Below are positions 10,601 through 20,710 of a DNA stretch of 64,000 nucleotides, one piece after another (the first letter of the stretch is position 1; every line of letters starts with the position of its first letter). The stretch is from Owenia fusiformis (taxonomy: Eukaryota > Annelida > Polychaeta > Sabellida > Oweniidae). The notes beneath the pieces are model-generated. The model saw only the letters and a list, made by a program, of their open reading frames with translations, made no database searches and had not been told where the DNA came from. The position numbers and the translations under genes are program-made. The DNA lies in assembly GCA_903813345.2 (NCBI GenBank), contig CAIIXF020000010.1:18675181-18739180 (forward strand), read 5' to 3'.

Positions 10601-13273
10601 ACTTGGATATCTCGCCAGGGATAAGTTCAATCGGTTCAAAACAATTAATAAATTCTAAAGATATATTTGATATCGTTTCAATCTGACATTATGAATAGCT
10701 CAAAAACCAGAAAAGCTTATTGGCCTACGATAGCCTCACTATCTGAAAAAATGTCTTACCAGTCAGAACAAGGATATTTGAACTCTCTAAATGTTCCCTA
10801 CACTTCCGACAATCTTCCGTAGGCATAAAGTTACAAACATTCTCTGTAATGTTACTTCTGAGGCCTAAAAAGTAAAAAAATTAGAGTTTCCAAAAACGAA
10901 AATTATAAGAAGTTGGAAGTTTAAAAACTACGGTGACTTAGCTGTCTCTGGCGGATCCTTCTTATTTTGATTTGGCTAGGTGATATTTTGGACGAATTGA
11001 CCAATATATTAAAGGAAGAGGTGCGATAATTGAAAAAGTACTTCCTGGTTTGGATTGTACGCCTCTACATTTCATAATTGAATCATGACCCTAATACTAG
11101 TAAGTGGCCTATACATCAATCAGTGCTGACTATAGGTCAAGAAGATACTAGTGTGCATATAAATGAAATTATAAAAGCAGTATATTCCTTTTGAAAAATC
11201 AGATGAATTATTTTTTTCATTGGGAAATCATAATGGCCCGTAGCCAGGATTTGCCCAGGGGGTTCACTTTTTGAAAAATTCTAGGGGGGTTCACTTGTGA
11301 CAATTTTGGTCCAAAAATGGCCTAAATCACTAAAATGTGCTTAGAATGGTGAAAACTGCATGATTCTGAAAGATTTTTTGGCCAGGCCAGGTCATTGACT
11401 ACGGGCTACGGCTACGGGCCTGAAATTATCACTGTTCGTCGACTAAAGGGTTGTTCATTATTTCAATTTCAAAATGACGGGTTAATTTATGCAAATTACT
11501 ATGGTCCGGTAGACGGCAGTCGGTAGTTGCATTCGCAAATACAAGCTAATAAATGTACCTCATTCATCGTAAAAAATCAGTCTGACACTAACCTATGGTT
11601 TTCTGCCCAAGGTGTTTGTCAGCAATGTCATTTAAGCCACATTCGACGAGAGCATCATGCAATGCGACTTTGGGATTGCGTCCCTCGTAACTCTTATGCC
11701 ATTTTCGTAGAATTCGATATGTCATTTCTTCAGAATTTCCCTGGTGGTCATCCTTTAGAATGTCCATGTCTTCATCGCTTATGCCCAGTTTTCTCCCTAC
11801 CTTAAAGATGTGCTTTACTATACTATGAGCGACAGGTTCAAGCCACAAGTGTGACGTTTGTTCTGAAAATCAGAAAGACTGTGATTTATCAAAACGTTAT
11901 AGCATGGGCCACTATGAGCCATTTTGAATATTTTATTGCACGGAAAGATTATTCAACAATGGGTCCGGAAGTGTCATAAGTAGAATGTTATTGAAAGTTT
12001 AGTTTTGAAGATATCAATTTTCAATGACCAAAATTATGCTGAAAACAATGGATATCATGAGTTTGCCCTATGGATTGATATTTTTATTATCATGGGGGCT
12101 TCACTTGAAAGAAAAAAATACCATTTACAGCCAGAAAGATATGACTGTCCAAAATCACTTGACCTACCTGGTCCTTCTATTACAAAATAATGTTGGGGAG
12201 AAAGTCAATAAGGAATTTCAAAATACATTCTTTGCATGTTTAACAATACTTAAGTTTATGAATATAAATGTAGGATAGCAAATACAGATACATTTGAAAG
12301 TGCTTTTTTTAAAAAACAATTTTTAAAGAAACACAAATAACAAAAGATAACGGAACATTGTGACATTTCATTTTTACTACTATGTTAGTGAATGTTTGCA
12401 TTTAATCCCAGTGCCGCTTTGTAGCATATCCGTAAGCTTAATTGTATTAGGAAAGAATTGTTAGAAAATAAAGAAATCTAAACTGAAACTGAATTGTGAC
12501 ATGTCGTTTTATTAGAATGTTATTAGTGAATGCTTGCATTTATTTAATAATGGTGCTTTGTAGCATCCGGGTGCAGCATATTCTTAATTGCATTAAGACA
12601 GATATATGATATTTTTTGACAATTTATATATTTAAGAGTTGAGCTTTCAGATGCATCTAATATTAGTTTTCTCAGTCATATTTTCTAGAAGGTCTCTTGA
12701 CAGTCGTTTCCAGTAATTGTACAACTACATGTATGATTCACACTTGATAAGTTGGAAAACAAGTTTCACTTATCTTTTAGCCTTCTGACTAAAACACATT
12801 GTTCGGTTTAAAGATGGACAAAATGATGGATCCACAAAGATGGATAAAACTCGGTTTAAAGATGGTCACGAGGGATAAATAGGAGGCAGACAAATGGAAC
12901 GGCAAAAATAACTGCATTTTTTATATTTTCACAAAGCCGGCCAATTTACTCAAATTGCATGTTGATTGAGAAAATATATTGCTTTCAATATTCCTATATC
13001 GCATTCTTCAGTGTTTATTATGTTCACAGTCTACAATTGTTTTTGACGGTTATAGAACATATGAAAAAATCCTGAAATTTTAGTTAATACTTTGAAATCT
13101 CGAGAGGGTTTTTCCTTCGTCCCAAAGAAACAGGTGGGGAAGTTATTCTGGAGCATACAGCCCTGCAATTTGGGTTGTTTGACTCCAGTGTTTCCATCCC
13201 ACCTGATCCTCCAGGAATGAATTATCTAGAACCGACCAGCACGACAATATATTACTATATACATACCTGCCAT
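7311..13273 (-). CDS. Gene A: Death domain - NB-ARC ATPase - TPR protein (NLR/APAF1-like), five coding exons
   Basis: I join exons 13273-13267, 11862-11593, 10864-10760, 10355-8185 and 7601-7311 (intron phases 1,1,1,0), giving about 947 residues. Domains: Death domain about residues 3-91; linker 92-127; NB-ARC with Walker A GLSGSGKT (128-135), Walker B IIFDD (about 201), sensor-like IITT (about 227), GHLP (about 275, the plant-type GLPL position) and MHD-like IHELV (about 426); TPR-like helices from about 510; Pro/Ser-rich tail. The family consists of cytosolic STAND ATPases that switch from ADP to ATP, oligomerise and recruit Death-domain partners in apoptosis or innate immunity. The specific ligand and partner are unknown. 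All donors are GT and acceptors AG. Exon 1 codes only MA plus one base and is the least certain part. The paralogue (gene B, plus strand) starts at 35370. Confidence 0.82.
8185..10355 (-). CDS. Gene A exon 4: NB-ARC, winged helix and TPR region
   Basis: A single uninterrupted 2171-base exon carries the whole ATPase and most of the repeat region. The acceptor TTTTTAG ends at 10356 and the donor GTAAGATT begins at 8184, leaving TAC-AAG as the last codons (phase 0). Motifs in order: SGSGKTE, KKFLIIFDDV, KVIITTE, EVGGFTKKEM, GHLPCAIACA, DIHELVQLAERS, and TPR-like LLDRLGHAYSKTGQLEQAEE. Reading on through the intron would add a short unrelated tail ending at 8143, which I discount because gene B has the same donor position. 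Confidence 0.88.
10760..10864 (-). CDS. Gene A exon 3: linker leading into the P-loop
   Basis: This 105-base exon (phase 1 to 1) lies between acceptor TTTTTAG and donor GTAAGACA. It encodes a linker ending HLESSNILVLTG; the last G codon is shared with exon 4, so the splice rebuilds VLTGLSGSGKTE, the strand and P-loop expected of NB-ARC proteins. The gene B counterpart at 48557-48670 ends TSNMVVLCG in the same way. It is too short to stand alone as an open frame and was found from the phase and junction logic. Confidence 0.8.
11040..11235. repeat. Inverted dispersed repeat, copy 1 (in gene A intron 2)
   Basis: This stretch matches 15475-15695 in reverse orientation at moderate identity. Shared pieces include the TTCATAATTGAATCATGA region, GTGGCCTATACATCAATC and GAAAAATCAGATGAATTATT. 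The pair flanks gene A exons 1-2. It may be two copies of a dispersed element rather than the ends of one element. Confidence 0.55.
11235..11420. mobile_element. hAT-like short element (GGCCCGTAGCC ends)
   Basis: The left end is GGCCCGTAGCCAGG and the right end is GGCTACGGGCC, the CAGGCCCGTAGCC-type inverted ends. The 8 bases beside the ends (AAATCATA and AAATTATC) are similar enough to be a decayed hAT-type 8-bp target duplication. It lies in intron 2 of gene A and has no coding sequence. Confidence 0.5.
11593..11862 (-). CDS. Gene A exon 2: Death domain
   Basis: Acceptor TTTTCAG precedes 11862 and donor GTTAGT follows 11593. The exon runs from phase 1 to phase 1. The peptide has the six-helix Death-domain signature: a W near the start, KLGISDEDMDIL, then ILRKWHKSYEGRNPKVALHDALVECGL style helices 4-6 ending in IADKHL. 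The gene B exon at 41047-41307 aligns along its whole length (QLGVT.., ILRKWYQNY.., ILIECGL..). Death domains mediate homotypic assembly, so this is the expected partner-recruiting end of the protein. Confidence 0.85.
13267..13273 (-). CDS. Gene A exon 1 coding part (candidate)
   Basis: On the minus strand GAC-ATG-GCA-G is followed by GTATGT, a good donor, and ATG has G at -3 and +4. Ending in phase 1, it completes GAA with the AA that opens the Death-domain exon, giving M-A-E-Q-T-S. The neighbouring gene B uses the same layout (tiny first exon, phase 1). No strong TATA box is visible. The 838-bp TIR element at 13372-14209 begins only about 100 bp upstream. Other first exons cannot be excluded. 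Confidence 0.4.
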
Positions 13274-13371
13274 GTCAATTTTGTCAGCTTTACTGTTCTC
13301 CCGGGATTGTTCTCAATACTTCCTCAAATTAAAACATTTTAGTATCACTTGCCGCCAACTGTTCGATATAG

Positions 13372-14209
13372 CACTTGGGGTATCGTGATGCATAAACACC
13401 ATGTTGTTGCATCAAGATGGCCACCCTTCCGGTGATAGATTTTCGAAAGAAAGCCTTCTAATAACATCATTACTGTGTGGGACTTGATAGGGCATGGTGA
13501 GATTCAGTGGGACCACATAGGGCAAGTAGGATTTTGCCCTAATTTGGGACTCGATTGGGCATGTTGGGATTCAATGGGACTTGATTGGGCGAGTGGGATT
13601 TTGCCCCAATGGGCACGATGGGACCTCTATGTAGATTTAACATTGCGTGGGACCTCTCGGATTTCATGGGATTTCGCTCCATGGACTCCTTTGGACTTTG
13701 CCCAATTTTGCCCCACGTGGTCCAAAGTGGGACTCAATGAACGATCAGGTTCTATGATCTGAGGTTCTCTATCCCAGTTTGCAGAAATATCATTTTAAAT
13801 TGTCCCTCTCGGGATTTATGGTCTTATGAAATTACACAATTAATTAATAAATAGTCTATGGACGCCCATGATATAATTTAACAATATGACATGTATTGGT
13901 GTTTTTGCATCATTGGACAAAACATAGGATGGTGTTTCTGCATCTCCGGTGTCGTGTTTTTGCATGAAAAGTGAGGAACTAAAACCGTGAATTTATCGCT
14001 TCTTGATGATGTAGATGTAACTAAGAACATTTCTTAAAATCATAGAGCATGCCCTAACTGCATGTAGAATCTATAAATGATTATTTAGAAACTCGAGCAA
14101 AAATGGGTTTAAATTGAGAAAATAAAATATCTGTCGAAAATCTATCACCGGAAGTCTGGCCATCTTGATGCAACAACGCGGTGTTTTTGCATCACGATAC
14201 CCCCCAGTG
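13372..14209. mobile_element. 838-bp non-autonomous DNA element with about 75-bp TIRs, just upstream of gene A
   Basis: The left end (CACTTGGGGTATCGTGATGC) and the right end read in reverse (CACTGGGGGGTATCGTGATG) match over about 75 bases, including GTTGTTGCATCAAGATGGCC and CCGGTGATAGATTTTCG. CACTG-type ends resemble CMC/EnSpm-group elements, but no clear target duplication was seen. Inside are a minisatellite and extra copies of the GTTTTTGCAT terminal motif. It probably replaced or displaced part of the upstream region of gene A. Confidence 0.6.
13474..13700. repeat. Imperfect minisatellite (GGGACTTGATTGGGC-like)
   Basis: Repeats of GGGACTTGATTGGGC and GTGGGATTTTGCCC with irregular spacing fill this stretch. 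A 95-codon open frame across it simply reads the repeat (Trp-Asp and Gly rich) and is not a gene. It lies inside the TIR element at 13372-14209. Confidence 0.5.
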
Positions 14210-14916
14210 ATAATAGGGAAATGGAAGTCGTTAATATTTATTTAGTTATAAATCTACATGGAGAGGATAACTGAAATGTGTGTCAATGTTATTTACATGT
14301 ACTATATGTAACACTGTATTGGATTACGTGCTAAAGCCCATTTATGTTTTGCGTTTCTAGTTGAATAGTCTGTAAAGAAAATACAACTTTGAACTTTTAG
14401 GGCTTGAAATTTAAATTGACATCATTTCGAATCCTCCAAATTCTGTATTGGCATGAGACGAAGTCGAGTGTCGATCAACAGAATATCGAGAGCAGAATGT
14501 ATCCTGTATTGCACATCAAATCATTCTATTAACGTTTTTATCGAGTGATCTTAGGCCAATGCATTTTACTTAGGAGATGATCCCTCGGAAATATTCTGTA
14601 TTCTCTGTATTGCTACTGAGATTGTAGCCTTCTTACCAATGTTTCTTTATTGCTATGGAGATCATCAATAGGGACAATTTCAGTAGCGATGCAGATTGGC
14701 ACAGCACAAGAAGTGATCGTATGGTTGGATTTACTAGTATATGAGATCCACTGGATAACAGCGATGGTGAGGTTGATATGATGTTAATCAAAAAAGACTG
14801 TGACGATGGAAAGATTTCGAAAGCTCTTAGCTAATCTTTAGCTAAAGCTGTGTTATAGAAGCTAATCGAACGTTGCACATATGTGTAGAATATTAATGCT
14901 AATCAGTTTTTACTAG
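14210..14916. other. Intergenic, nothing recognised
   Basis: No reading frame, domain or clear repeat structure was recognised. Confidence 0.4.
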
Positions 14917-15052
14917 CATAGGCGTGGCCAGGGAGGGGTGCGATTGGTTCGATCGCACCCCCCCCCCCCATAACCTCCCCCGACTGAAAACCGATTTTTT
15001 GGTGATCGTACCCCTCACCCTCACCCCCGACTGAAAGCTGGCTACGCCCCTG
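14917..15052. mobile_element. hAT-like short element (second GGCGTAGC-type copy)
   Basis: It runs from CATAGGCGTGGCCAGG to GGCTACGCCCCTG and shares the GACTGAAAACCGA.TTTT and GACTGAAAGC.(G/T)GCTACGCCCCTG blocks with the element at 6923-7098. Its C-rich tracts are shorter. A clean 8-bp duplication is not visible. Confidence 0.55.
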
Positions 15053-15474
15053 GCTAGTATTCATTTTTATGGTTTATGCAGAAACCGCCAAAGAATTACC
15101 GGTAAGTAAGACCGAAAAGATCACAGAGTCACAGACTGGAGAGTAAAACAAGCAAACAAGCACCTGAGGATCGTCTACACTCGTTTACAACACCCACCCC
15201 GTGTTTACCTTAAACTTTGAGTATTCAAATACTACAACTTGTTGACTATAAAGTGAAAAGTCAAGTTGACAAGATATGATATTAGTTTCGTTTTAAATGA
15301 TGTATAATAAATTAACAACTTCCCCACTTGCACTATCAATAAATTATGTCAATAAATATCGCATGCGTTATTCTCTTGTTGAAATCATAAGGACATAGGA
15401 CATAATTGTTAATACCTTTTTTCATATTTACAAACACACACTAAGGAAGTAATGCGCTCACCATTATGATATCC

Positions 15475-15695
15475 TCATGAAAAAAATTATTCATCTGATT
15501 TTTCAAAATGACTATAGGCCTACTGCTTTTATTATTACATTGATATGCACTCTGGTATCCCGTTGACCCATATTCAGCACTGTATTGATGTCCCGGGATT
15601 GATGTATAGGCCACTAATTAGGGCCATAATTCAATCATGAAGTGTAAAGCATACGTTCCAAACCAGGAAGTATTTTTGGGTCTATCAAAATCCAT
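15475..15695. repeat. Inverted dispersed repeat, copy 2
   Basis: Reverse-orientation partner of 11040-11235. It begins with AAAAAAATTATTCATCTGAT and ends with AAACCAGGAAGTA. Confidence 0.55.
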
Positions 15696-15830
15696 TTGCA
15701 TCCTACACATCCCTATATCTTATCCAAATATGTACAAAGTTGTATGATATTGGATAAATGTAAAAGTTGTTTTTGAAGCATTTTGTAGGACAAAATGATG
15801 GAAAAAATGTACAATCTTTTAATTTAAAGT

Positions 15831-15922
15831 ATGACCTGAATCGATTGCAAACTTCATATTTGCATGATAAACAATTTGTGTCATATTGTGAAATTATTAA
15901 GTTTGCAATCGATTCAGGTCAT
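15831..15922. repeat. Perfect 24-bp inverted repeat with 44-base loop
   Basis: The arms at 15831-15854 and 15899-15922 are exact reverse complements (ATGACCTGAATCGATTGCAA and four more bases). This could be a small foldback element or a structured site. The loop is AT-rich. Confidence 0.6.
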
Positions 15923-17751
15923 AGTGTATTTTTGGTATTTTTGTGATAACCAGTGGAAATTAATCAATGGCTTCTATTCACATGTTACGTCAATGGTGCA
16001 CAGTCCCATGATGTAAGTCAATACAACCTTAGCTTGCTGAACTAAATGACCCCTACATGTATCTCAGCCAAGGTGTGCCCAATCACTTTAAAGTGCCTGA
16101 TAAACTATAAAATGCGCATGCGTCCAGGTGTTGATAAACTATAAAAACCCAGGGTTTGTCATCACAAGGTAAGACCTACACGTAGTGTTGATATTGAATG
16201 TACATGTAGCCAGATAAGTTTCCTTATTGAAATTACATATAGTTATTAGCAATACTTTGTAGGTGATAATTAATAAAATATGAGTATATATGAGAGAAAT
16301 TGGCCATTTCGAACCTGTTGAAAGTGTGTGGCTCTCGACTACACCGGGGAATTTACTTCCATGAGTACAGACACAAATGTGGGGCTCCCCAAGAGGTACG
16401 CGAGAAGGTGACCTGGCATCAAATGTACGACTAAATGCTTCTATCGAGTAGATAAAAGAACGAATACGACAATAAGTTATTGCAAACGACAATTCCGAGC
16501 ATTCATCTCACTGAAGTATTTTGAAGTGAAGAAAATATGATTTTTGTTTTGAAACATGGATTCAGATGAACGTAACTTCATTCTGACAACTAATGAAAAC
16601 TGAACAAAATTGATTATACGTAACAGACGATTTATTGTTTTACAATGTTTTGATCGGCTAAACGAATGAAACCAAGAAATTATGACATGTAAAATGGCAA
16701 TTTTGAAATGTAAAATTTAAAAGTGACAAACACAACCTCCCTATCCACTCTTTATGAGCCCTAATATGTACATGCAGCAGTGGTAGTGTACAGCTTATTA
16801 TCACACTACTGGGCTTTGTATTCTAAAGCTTGTTGTTTTTAATAACACTGTTCACTCGACGTAAATGTTTTGTGTGTGCGCAGTCAACGATAATCATTGT
16901 TTTATCCCGGTTATATGACCTCGGCAATTATAACAAAACCGTACTAAACGAAAAAACGCAAATAAGAGAAAGCTTTCACACACATATAAAAAATGAACTA
17001 GTCTAATCCGCCAGTATAAACTCTGTTATATACGTAGCCAGGTCGGGCGCACACTTTAATATTTTCCAAAATTATAGGATATAATATGTCCGAATTATAG
17101 GACATCCTATTCATCATGTTACATCTAAGAATGATTCATTTTGACCATGGGAGATTTGCCTATTATCACACCTCTTCCTTTCCCTTGGGATAAACATCGT
17201 CGGTTCCCACGCTCAATCACTACGTTCTACGTTCTAGGATAGGTCCGAAACTTGATGAAGCAAGATGTGGGATAAAACTTGTATCCAAAACCTCCCAGTA
17301 CATAACCCTAATATATTCTCCATGAGAGATTAAGCAATTAGACATTCTCAATATCACTTTTTCCAAGTGAAAGTGAAATCTGCCTCATATTGGATGTAAT
17401 TTATTGTTACATCAGTATCATTCTCCATTTACTGTTCAGTTTTTATACAGTGTCCTTAAATGACTTTGGATGACTATTAGGCTGCTAACGTCCTGCCATC
17501 TATTGTATCTGTTATGAATATGTGAGTAAGTAGATACAACAATTATTAGTCGCAATTGTGACCATTGAACATATTGATATGATGAACCTATTGTCTTTGA
17601 ATGCTACCAGACTGCCGCAGTTCTCTCGAGTATTCTAGGATTTTTGTTGGTAAAAAATATTAGTTGGTTTCTGCCTTCCTCAGTAAGAGCTGAAAGAGAG
17701 ATGCCGAGCGCATAAACAAAGACAAGCAAATATTATACAATTATCAGTTGA
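15923..17751. other. Intergenic, no gene recognised
   Basis: A 117-codon minus-strand frame at 16139-16492 has no recognisable domain and unconvincing composition. An IRF-like site at 17365 is listed separately. Confidence 0.4.
17365..17378 (+). promoter_or_regulatory. ISRE/IRF-type motif
   Basis: The bases read AAGTGAAAGTGAAA, matching the GAAANNGAAA core bound by interferon-regulatory-factor family proteins, which many invertebrates possess. It lies in the 22-kb space between the two divergent Death/NB-ARC genes. A 14-base match can occur by chance. Confidence 0.25.
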
Positions 17752-17872
17752 ATATATCGGGTGTCCCCAAAAAAGAATCGCTTTTTGATGAGCATTTTCT
17801 CGGCAATTGATAAATTAATTGCTGAAAAAATACTTATCAAAAAGCAATTCATTTATGGGACACTTGATATAT
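17752..17872. mobile_element. Small foldback MITE (GGGTGTCCC ends)
   Basis: Arms of about 52-55 bases (ATATATCGGGTGTCCC on the left and its imperfect complement GGGACACTTGATATAT on the right) flank a very short loop near 17810. The middle holds CAATTGATAAATTAATTG. The GGGTGTCC end resembles mariner/Tc1-type termini. There is no coding sequence, and the open frame across it is a by-product. Confidence 0.55.
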
Positions 17873-18328
17873 GTACCAGTTTCTTGATGACAGTTGACCT
17901 AACTCTCATTGTAAATTTTATAGTATTTTTGCTGCTCAAAACAAGTTTGCTTTTACACACTGTGGCTAGTCGATATGTGGATGCGGTTATGTACATGTAA
18001 TGTATCGTATGTGCTCGCGTACATTATAGGGAATGGGGTCATTGCAAAAATATAACAGCAAATCGAGGTTAGTGATTTCAGAGTTCCTACTTAACACTGA
18101 GTCTTGAAATATTGCATACATATTCAATATATATAGTATGACAATATAGGAAAGTTTCAGCTACTACATTCCTGTAATAGAGAAGATATTTGAACATCAT
18201 TTTGTAAACGTAAACATATATGTATAAAACGGATGCCAATATGTATCATTTGGATTCAGAACGGTAACAAATGGATGCTAAATGGATGCTTCATAAATTA
18301 TACTTTTATCATCATGATTCATTTACAG

Positions 18329-18980
18329 AAGAACAACTGGCCAGATTTCCTGTGTATCCATTGCTTGGATAAACATTCCTCATTTAGTGAAGCAATTGGT
18401 CACATAATTCCAAGACACCCTTATGAAGAATTCAGAATTGATAGACTAGATATAAATCCATCACCCGGAAAATGCTATTACAGAAGAGAAAAACTAAGGT
18501 TTCATCCCTTATACTGTGAACTTGAAAAAATGGCCAATGTCATGTAATGATGACGATGAAAATATTGAAATCAGGTACAACAATCAAGTGAATTCAGAGC
18601 CAAAGACTCCTCAACCCACTACTCAAAGATCAAGTTCCAGAGCCATTAACATCCCTTGACAGTGAAGATGAGCAATCGACAGAATGTTTAAATTTAGAAA
18701 TATTATACCCATCCGTAAATCTCGATGATTTTGTAAGCCCGGCTGAACGAGCCTACAGATTCCTTAAAACAAATGATTCAAATTCAAGAATACTAATATC
18801 GATTTTCAATTTTTTTTGAAATAGTGGTAAGTGGAATCTTTCCAATTACCAATAGCATTGTTATTGTTTTTGGTCACTGTGGTTTATATCACCGCTCCAT
18901 GTACCCATCAAGTGAGGTACAGAAAGGAAACTTAATATTTTTGGTTCGTGGACTTTCTGTTGCATGGGAAGTTTTTAAAG
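18329..18980 (+). pseudogene. Degraded coding remnant with a C2H2-like motif
   Basis: An AG acceptor-like site (TTCATTTACAG) precedes a frame with FLCIHCLDKHSSFSEAI, then H and RHPYEEFRIDRLDINP, a Cys/His pattern like the C2H2 head of a large family of uncharacterised proteins I recall from marine invertebrates. The reading continues in a second frame (acidic NDDDENIEIR) and a third (SLDSEDEQSTECLNLEILYP, about 18655-18820), and perhaps again at 18828-18980 (GIFPITNSI). At least two frame changes and stops make it broken. It may be a dead gene or a transposon gene. The family assignment is from memory and tentative. Confidence 0.4.
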
Positions 18981-18999
18981 TAAGACTTCATTCATTTTT

Positions 19000-19880
19000 A
19001 CTTTTAATTCTTATGTTAATAAAAATGGTCTGAGTCAACACAGGCTTCGATAAAAAAAAAATATTGCAGTAGCACATCGGTGGAGAAAGCCATGGGTATA
19101 ATATTTCTTAACTTAAACATTCTGTATTATAATACGACAATCTATTAAGAATTGCTTTATTACAAACTGACATGTGTGCTAATCTTATTAATGATTATTT
19201 TGAATAATCTTGTCGGAATTCTGGCCTATCTAGAACCACTACTTCACTTTCTTGTCCACCATCTACTCTTAAAGAAATAATCGATGACACTTTTTTGTCC
19301 ATCATCTACTATCAAAGATATACACTATGACATTTCAAAGTGAAATTCCTATTCGATCTAGTAAACACTTACTTTCTTGTCTATCATCTAATTTTAAATA
19401 TATATACTATTACATTTTAAAGTGAAATGCCTTTTAGATCTAGTAAACATATAATGTAGATTTTTCCTAATATCATACATGAGTTTATCATCAGGCATCA
19501 AATGCGCATCATATACTACTGTAAACGTTAATTTTTCTTGTATTAATTTTCTACTCAAGTTTATATGTAACCATAGTTAATTCATCCTATTGTATCTGTT
19601 GAAAGCGTTTAAGAAATATATGCAAAATATTAAAAATACACAAATTCAATATTAACCTAGTCAGTGTGATAATTGAATCCAATAATAACGTCCACTGATC
19701 CACACGATACATCATAATTAATTTGCTTTTTTAAAATGGATATTTCAAACCATAACGCCCAAAACATTATAAAACGTGTTGGATATGTATTTTACTTCAT
19801 GCAGACATATTTGGATACGTGAAATAATTATATCACTTGATTTTTTTATTCTCCATTATAAAGTGAACCCAGTCGAAATG
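19000..19880. other. Intergenic, nothing recognised
   Basis: AT-rich. Two similar short segments around 19255-19450 share TTCTTGTC.ATCATCTA.T and AAGTGAAAT..C, a small local duplication without coding content. Confidence 0.4.
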
Positions 19881-19885
19881 TTGAG

Positions 19886-20710
19886 ACATGCGCAGAGCTC
19901 TATTTAGTGATATTTTCATTTCAAATATGGCGGCCAATCCGATGTCTGACGACCCTTACAAAGAATCTAGGCAGTGTGCATTTTTACCTCCTGTGAAATA
20001 ACAAGTGGAATTAAGTAGTTGTTTTGTGTTTTATTATCATTCTGCATCGTAATTCTATGTGATGTGGTGTTGAAATGTCAGCAGAAATACATATCCATAC
20101 GATAATCGAGTGAATCAGATAACAGATTTTTCGAAAACCCGTCTCGTGCTAAGAGTGTAAAAACTTGTATTAACATGCTCAAAAGTTCCAATGTGCACAT
20201 CAATGTCAAGTGAAATCAATGTTGTGTCTAAAACAGGTACCTGATCTACTCAAAACAGCTTGTCATTCACGTATACACGCTTAGCAAACACGGCGAAATG
20301 ATCTGAATCTTGGAATTTCGTTCGAGAGCTAGTAATGTTTGCTCCAGTCTTCGTCATAAGTGTTCATCAGACTTCACGCATGCTCAGGAAAAAAACCATC
20401 AACCAATAACGTTTATAAATCAATTTTGCGCATGCGCCTTACAACGTTAAAGAAATTCGTATTTATAAACGAACCAATTTGAGATAACCCGATATCAGTG
20501 GGAGAAATCTGACGATCTACGAAACTCATTTCAAAAAATCAAATGCGGACTGACGGCGTATTCTACTATGTTTTGATCTAAGATTTTCAGTATAGATCAA
20601 GTCTTTTATGATCTTTCGAATGAGGTAAGTCTCTAGTTCGAAAGACTATCATATCAACTTGAACAAAAGTTGAGTTTTGACGAAAATTTTTAACATGCGC
20701 AGAAGTCCCA
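19886..20710. promoter_or_regulatory. Possible orphan promoter: YY1-like ATGGCGGCC and NRF1-like GCGCATGCGC sites
   Basis: TGCGCATGCGCC at 20427-20438 is an NRF1-type palindrome. Partial copies (ATGCGCAG, GCATGCTCAG) lie near 19889, 20375 and 20694. AAATATGGCGGCCAAT at 19923 resembles a YY1-type start site and opens a 24-residue frame (19927-20001). A donor-like GGTAAGTC lies at about 20620. These are features of CpG-poor TATA-less promoters, but no convincing downstream exon was found. Confidence 0.25.

Noticed and set aside
13475-13762. 95-codon Trp/Asp/Gly-rich open frame
   Set aside because: It merely reads a minisatellite inside a transposon.
14940-14960. tRNA-like GGTTCGATC box
   Set aside because: No cloverleaf can be drawn around it; it lies in a hAT-like element. 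No tRNA, rRNA or other structured RNA gene was found in the window.
16139-16492. 117-codon minus-strand open frame
   Set aside because: No recognisable domain and no supporting start or splice context; probably chance.
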